From assembly GCA_009837445.1 (NCBI GenBank), contig VXTM01000031.1, positions 34,348 through 98,347 on the forward strand: 64,000 nucleotides of DNA. Reading direction: 5' to 3'. Below are positions 60,419 through 64,000 of the stretch, piece by piece. The notes beneath the pieces were generated by a model, which made no database searches, was not told the origin of the DNA, and was given only the letters and a program-made list of their open reading frames with translations. The number at the start of each line of letters is the position of its first letter. Within the stretch, counting starts at the first letter, position 1. The DNA comes from Acidimicrobiaceae bacterium (lineage in GTDB: Bacteria; Actinomycetota; Acidimicrobiia; Acidimicrobiales; Aldehydirespiratoraceae). Both the position numbers and the translations under genes were made by a program.

Positions 60419-61780
60419 ATGGACTGCGCCGTCACCCGACCGGCCGCCGATGCGCCCGTGGCGGCCCGCAGCGACGTGGTCGTCGTGGGTGGCGGCCCGG
60501 CCGGACTGGCCGCGGCGGTCTCGGCCGCCCGCGGCGGGGCGAGTGTCACCCTCCTGGAACGTTACGCCCACCTGGGCGGCCTGGCCGCAGGCGGAATGGT
60601 CCTCGTGCTCGACGACTTCGCCGACGGACCCGACGAGATCACCGTGCGCGGCCTCGCCCAAGAGATGGTGGATCGCCTGCATGTTCTCGGACTTGCGGTG
60701 TACCCGCCGCCCGGCGACCGCCTCCTCAGCAGCGAGATGTGGCAGCGATGGTCCCGCTGGGGTCTGTTCGACCTCTACGCCAAGGGACCGGAGAAGTCCA
60801 TCGTCTACGCAGTGGCCTTCGATCCCGACGGCTGGAAGCGGGTCTCCAACGACCTCGTGGAAGAGGCGGGGGTCGACGTCCGGCTCCACTCCTGGTATTC
60901 GGCGCCCATCATGTTCGGCGACACCATTGGCGGCGTGATCTGCGAGACCAAGACCGGCCCCCAGGCCGTGCTCGGCGACGTGGTGATCGATGCCAGCGGC
61001 GACGCCGACGTGGCCGCTGGGGCGGGCGCGCCCCACGTCGAGGGCTCCTACATGGTGACCACCGTCTTCCGCCTCGGAAACGTCGACACCGACACCGCGG
61101 AGCGGTTCGAGCACTCCCAGCCCGCCGAATGCCACGCGGTGAACCGCATGGCGCGGCGCATCCTCGGCGGCTCCTGGGCCATGTGGTGGCTGAGGACGCC
61201 GCTGCGGGGGGTGGTGTGGTGCAACTGCCCGCACATGAACGGCTACGACGGGCTGAGCGTGGAGGACCTCACGGCCGCCGACCGGGAGGGGCGCAAGAGG
61301 ATCGCCGACCTCGTCGAATACGTGCGGGAGCACTATCCGGGGTTCGAGAACGCCGTCGTGATCGATGTGGCCCCCCAGATCGGAGTGCGCCAGTCGCGTC
61401 TGATCGAGGGCGAGTACGTGGTGACCAAGGACGACGTGGTCAACCGGATCCACTTCGCCGACAGCGTGGCCCGGGGCCGCGGCTACTACACCCCCTACCG
61501 GGCGATGCTCCCCCAGCGCGTGGAGCAGCTGCTAGTGGCGGGCCGGCACTACTCGGTGACTCCCGAGGCCCAGAAGCTGTCTAGGGAGATCCCGCCGTGC
61601 ATGTCGATGGGCGAGGCCGCTGGAACGGCCGCCGTCGCGGCTTTGAACTGCGGCGTCACCGTTCGCAAGGTCGACGTTGCGGCCGTGCAGCGGCGCCTGC
61701 GTCGCCAGGGCGCCGACCCGGGTGACATCCCGTCGCCGCGAGCGCGTCGGGCCCGCAGCACCCGGGAGGCGAACTCGTGA
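60419..61780 (+). CDS. FAD-dependent oxidoreductase (FAD_oxidored family)
   Basis: A 453-residue flavoprotein with the Rossmann motif DVVVVGGGPAGLAAAVSAARGGASVTLLERYAHLGGLAAGGMV, and the second flavin motif DVVIDASGDADVAAGAGAP; the C-terminal VEQLLVAGRHYSVTPEAQKLSREIPPCMSMGEAAGTAAVAAL completes the family pattern. Relatives oxidise or reduce diverse organic acids, and the substrate is unknown. It is co-transcribed with the XRE-cupin regulator and overlaps the CoA transferase gene (GTGA), so its product or substrate may be a CoA-activated carboxylic acid. Confidence 0.82.
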   Translation: MDCAVTRPAADAPVAARSDVVVVGGGPAGLAAAVSAARGGASVTLLERYAHLGGLAAGGMVLVLDDFADGPDEITVRGLAQEMVDRLHVLGLAVYPPPGDRLLSSEMWQRWSRWGLFDLYAKGPEKSIVYAVAFDPDGWKRVSNDLVEEAGVDVRLHSWYSAPIMFGDTIGGVICETKTGPQAVLGDVVIDASGDADVAAGAGAPHVEGSYMVTTVFRLGNVDTDTAERFEHSQPAECHAVNRMARRILGGSWAMWWLRTPLRGVVWCNCPHMNGYDGLSVEDLTAADREGRKRIADLVEYVREHYPGFENAVVIDVAPQIGVRQSRLIEGEYVVTKDDVVNRIHFADSVARGRGYYTPYRAMLPQRVEQLLVAGRHYSVTPEAQKLSREIPPCMSMGEAAGTAAVAALNCGVTVRKVDVAAVQRRLRRQGADPGDIPSPRARRARSTREANS

Positions 61781-62961
61781 CCGCCACCGCTGCCCAGCCG
61801 CTTGCGGGAATCAGAGTCCTGGACTTCTCGCAGATCATGATGGGCCCGGTCGCCACCCAGCTGCTGGCCGACCACGGCGCCGACGTGCTCAAGATCGAGC
61901 GCCCCGGCAGCGGGGACATCTTCCGTCAGGCCCTCGTCGACCCCGACGGCGCCGAGCATCCGGCGTTCGGTGCCCTGAACCGCAACAAGCGCAGCATGGT
62001 CGTCGATGTCCGCTCGCCCGAGGGTCTGGCCCTGATCGACGACCTCGTCGCCGCGGCCGACGTGGTGGTCAACAACTACCGGCCAGAGGTGATGGACCGC
62101 CTCGGCCTGGGGTACGAGCGCCTGTCGGGGATCAATCCCCGCATCGTCTACGCCCAGGGAACCGGATTCGGCACGGGCGGCGTCTACGCCCGCAAGGGCG
62201 GCCAGGACATACTGGCGCAGGCCCTCACCGGTGCGATGTCGCACAAGGCTGACCCCGGCCACCCGACCGCCATCTATCCCGTCTCTCTGGCCGACTACAC
62301 CGCGGGCATGCACATGGTGCAGGGGATCCTTATGGCTCTGTTGCATCGGACCCGGACCGGCCGGGGCCAGAGAGTCGAGGTCTCGCTCTACGACTCCCTG
62401 CTCGCCATGCAGATCCTGGAGGCCACCATGGCGCTGATGGGCCGCGACCCGCTCAACTGGGCCCGAATGCCCCTCGTGGGCACGTTCGCCGCGGCCGATG
62501 GCGAGGTCGTGCTCGTAGGTGCATTCAAGCCGAACCCCCTGCGCGACATCTGCGAGGCGCTGGATCTGGAGGATCTCTCGGCTGACCCCTCCTTCGCCAC
62601 GATGGCCGAACAGGCCGCTAACCGGCCCCGTCTCCAGGCCCTGATCGCGGAGGCCATCGGCGGCTTCGCCTCCGCGGAGGTGATCGAGCGGCTCGAGGCG
62701 CAGGACGTTCTCTGCGCCCCGGTGCGGACGCTCGACGAGGCCCTGCAGGACCCGCACACCGCATCCATGATCGTGGAGATGCCCCGCCCGGGCCGCGCGC
62801 CGCTGCGGTCGGTGGCTTCGCCGGTGCATATGCCCGACACGCCGGCTGCGTCGCACAGCCCGCCGCCCCCGCTGGGAGCCGGCGCCGCCGCGGCGCTCGA
62901 AGAGTACGGGATCGCGCCCGAGCGTGTCGGTGCGCTGGTCGAGGCGGGTCTACTGGCATGA
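61777..62961 (+). CDS. CaiB/BaiF-type (class III) CoA transferase
   Basis: A 394-residue class III CoA transferase: GIRVLDFSQIMMGPVATQLLADHGADVLKIERPGSGDIFR is the N-terminal signature, then NRNKRSMVVDVRSPEGL, NNYRPEVMDRLGLGYERLSGINPRIVYAQGTGFG. The catalytic aspartate is expected in the GGQDILAQA stretch. It moves CoA between an acyl-CoA donor and a carboxylic acid. Both ends overlap neighbours by four bases, linking it tightly to the flavoprotein and the hydratase in a probable acid-degradation pathway. Confidence 0.88.
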   Translation: MTATAAQPLAGIRVLDFSQIMMGPVATQLLADHGADVLKIERPGSGDIFRQALVDPDGAEHPAFGALNRNKRSMVVDVRSPEGLALIDDLVAAADVVVNNYRPEVMDRLGLGYERLSGINPRIVYAQGTGFGTGGVYARKGGQDILAQALTGAMSHKADPGHPTAIYPVSLADYTAGMHMVQGILMALLHRTRTGRGQRVEVSLYDSLLAMQILEATMALMGRDPLNWARMPLVGTFAAADGEVVLVGAFKPNPLRDICEALDLEDLSADPSFATMAEQAANRPRLQALIAEAIGGFASAEVIERLEAQDVLCAPVRTLDEALQDPHTASMIVEMPRPGRAPLRSVASPVHMPDTPAASHSPPPPLGAGAAAALEEYGIAPERVGALVEAGLLA

Positions 62962-63731
62962 GCATCGATCTGGACGTCAGCGATCACGTCGCCAGGGTGA
63001 CGATCAACCGTCCCGAGCGGCTCAACGCCATCGACAAGTCCCATCAGGACGATCTGAGGAGTGCCTGGGAGGCCATCGAGGCCGACCGCTCGGTGCGGGT
63101 CGTGGTGCTCACCGGCGCCGGCGACCGGGCCTTCTGCGCCGGCGACGACATGCGCGCCGAGGGTCCGACCGGCCTCGACTACTGGCTGCACGCCCGCGAG
63201 CACGGCTTCGGCCACCTGCCGCTGCGCGACTCGCTGGACGTGCCGGTGCTGGCCCGGGTCAACGGCTACGCGCTCGGAGGCGGCCTCGAGCTGGTAGTGG
63301 GATGCGACCTGGCGGTGGCGTCCGAGGACGCGGTGCTGGGCTTCGTCGAGCCCCGCCTCGGCCGCCTGCCCCTCGACGGGGGGATCGTGTCGCTGGCTCG
63401 GCAGCTCCCGGCCAAGTGGGCCATGGAAGTCCTGTTGACGGGCAGGCGCTTCAGCGCAGCCGAGGCGCTCGTCCTGGGTCTGGTGAACGAGGTCGTCCCC
63501 GCCTCCGAGCTCGACGCCGCCACCGACCGCTGGCTCGAGAACCTGCTGGCATGCGCACCGCTGTCGCTGCGGGCCATCAAGCAGATCGTCCGCCGCACCG
63601 CCCACATGACCGCAGCCGACGCCCGCATGGCCAACCTTCCGGCCCTCGTGGAGGTGCTGTTATCGGCCGACGGCGACGAAGGGATCCGCGCCTTCAGCGA
63701 GAAGCGCGCTCCCCGCTGGGAGGGCCGCTGA
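62958..63731 (+). CDS. Enoyl-CoA hydratase (both catalytic glutamates present)
   Basis: A 257-residue crotonase: RVTINRPERLNAIDKSHQDDL, VVVLTGAGDRAFCAGDDMR (oxyanion hole), YALGGGLELVVGCDLAVASEDAVLGFVEPRLGRLPLDGG. Aligned by eye with rat hydratase, the two catalytic glutamates fall in GGGLELV and GFVEPRL, so hydration of a 2-enoyl-CoA is plausible. It is the last gene of the XRE-cupin/flavoprotein/CoA-transferase operon and overlaps the CoA transferase stop (ATGA). Together the operon suggests activation of a carboxylic acid to its CoA ester, oxidation and hydration. Confidence 0.87.
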   Translation: MSIDLDVSDHVARVTINRPERLNAIDKSHQDDLRSAWEAIEADRSVRVVVLTGAGDRAFCAGDDMRAEGPTGLDYWLHAREHGFGHLPLRDSLDVPVLARVNGYALGGGLELVVGCDLAVASEDAVLGFVEPRLGRLPLDGGIVSLARQLPAKWAMEVLLTGRRFSAAEALVLGLVNEVVPASELDAATDRWLENLLACAPLSLRAIKQIVRRTAHMTAADARMANLPALVEVLLSADGDEGIRAFSEKRAPRWEGR

Positions 63732-63775
63732 GCCAACTCCGATGACCGGAGCGCTGGAGCCCGCAGGCAGAGCAA

Positions 63776-63804
63776 TTGACTTCAACTTGCTGATGATCTA
63801 CATT
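63776..63804 (+). promoter_or_regulatory. Sigma-70-like promoter of the terminal lipoprotein gene
   Basis: TTGACT (63776-63781) and TACATT (63799-63804) are spaced by 17 bases in a markedly AT-rich segment, giving a leadered transcript of about 30 bases before the ATG at 63840. Confidence 0.65.
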
Positions 63805-63839
63805 TTAGTGAACTGCTTGATGTCCAGGGGAGGACTCAG

Positions 63840-64000
63840 ATGAGAAGCCGACGAGTTTGCGCAGCCCTTCTGCTGGCCGGTGCCCTTGTGGCGACCGCCT
63901 GTGGAAACGACGACGATGAGGGTGCTGCCGCGCCTGATCCCGAACCCACCGAGGCGCCGGCCACCACCGCCGCGCCTGATCCCGAACCCACCGAGGCGCC
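63840..64000 (+). CDS. Lipoprotein, N-terminal part (gene runs past the window)
   Basis: The window ends 53 codons into this gene. It encodes a signal peptide with lipobox LVATAC (Cys21), then an acidic, Pro/Thr/Ala-rich linker. GGAGG lies six bases before the ATG and a strong promoter precedes it. The linker contains a 14-residue unit (APDPEPTEAPATTA) encoded by 42-base repeats. By analogy with the BMP lipoprotein it may be a solute-binding protein for the neighbouring catabolic operon, but nothing of the mature domain is visible. Confidence 0.75.
   Translation, partial: MRSRRVCAALLLAGALVATACGNDDDEGAAAPDPEPTEAPATTAAPDPEPTEA
63928..64000 (+). repeat. 42-bp direct repeat in the terminal lipoprotein gene
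   Basis: Units start at 63928 and 63970 and are identical as far as visible (the second unit runs to the window edge). They encode the 14-residue linker repeat. Confidence 0.75.

Noticed and set aside
59713..63787. A shared operator (TTGAAGT) before the XRE-cupin gene and the terminal lipoprotein gene
   Set aside because: Only seven bases are shared, in opposite orientation, which is within chance for AT-rich spacers.

Overview
The window looks like a chromosomal segment of a high-GC actinobacterium. Supporting signs are a LexA/SOS-box system with GAAC-N4-GTTC operators, an Rpf-type transglycosylase, a stearoyl-ACP-type desaturase, an F420-type LLM oxidoreductase, and two tiny ribosomal proteins (bL37 and bS22). 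The order rsmI, metG, tatD, rpf, rsmA, ispE, tRNA-Gln, prs, rplY, pth, mfd, mazG, eno, divIC, DUF501, ppx closely follows the Mycobacterium tuberculosis Rv1003-Rv1026 region as I remember it. I lean towards Acidimicrobiia (inference only); no rRNA or species marker is present. Genes are packed tightly, 4-bp ATGA/GTGA overlaps are common, and no gene-free stretch exceeds 300 bases.

Layout: 0-3.6 kb holds the end of hflX and a diaminopimelate block, dapC-dapD-dapE. 3.6-5.7 kb holds lexA, diverging from a LysM membrane protein across three SOS boxes, and a RibD-like reductase. 5.9-8.7 kb is the B12-dependent ribonucleotide reductase nrdJ. 8.7-13.3 kb has two SnoaL-like proteins, a YihY membrane protein, a long acyl-CoA dehydrogenase and lgt. 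13.3-19.6 kb is a minus-strand BMP-type (nucleoside-like) ABC importer: lipoprotein, double ATPase, two permeases and a PhyH dioxygenase. 19.6-28.7 kb carries a PHP protein, a DCC protein, bL37, ychF, a desaturase, DUF192, rsmI, metG, tatD, an Rpf-like protein and rsmA. 28.7-31 kb is a molybdenum hydroxylase large subunit without partner subunits. 31-41.4 kb is the ispE to divIC housekeeping run. 41.4-46.6 kb is a thioesterase plus molybdo-hydroxylase maturation genes (MoxR, VWA, XdhC, MocA-like, CoxG) lying between divIC and the DUF501/ppx pair. 46.7-55.8 kb has DUF501, ppx, a GNAT enzyme, pyruvate carboxylase, a crotonase-fold protein, an MFS exporter and a Cas4/AddB-like nuclease. 55.9 kb is tRNA-Leu, followed by AT-rich DNA and an accessory catabolic region: F420 oxidoreductase; 7Fe ferredoxin with a small subunit and GMC oxidoreductase; then a divergent XRE-cupin regulator, flavoprotein, CoA transferase and enoyl-CoA hydratase. 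The window ends inside a lipoprotein gene.

Three things stand out. First, at sixteen genes a TANNNT -10 hexamer ends 6-10 bases before the start codon, which points to widespread leaderless transcription; two such promoters share bases in a 27-bp divergent gap. Second, a 49-bp repeat recurs at 48/49 identity in two places, with a third related copy inside the nrdJ coding sequence. Third, a molybdenum hydroxylase system is split into two inserts within one conserved housekeeping block. All functional calls come from reading translated sequences and remembered family motifs; no search was run.
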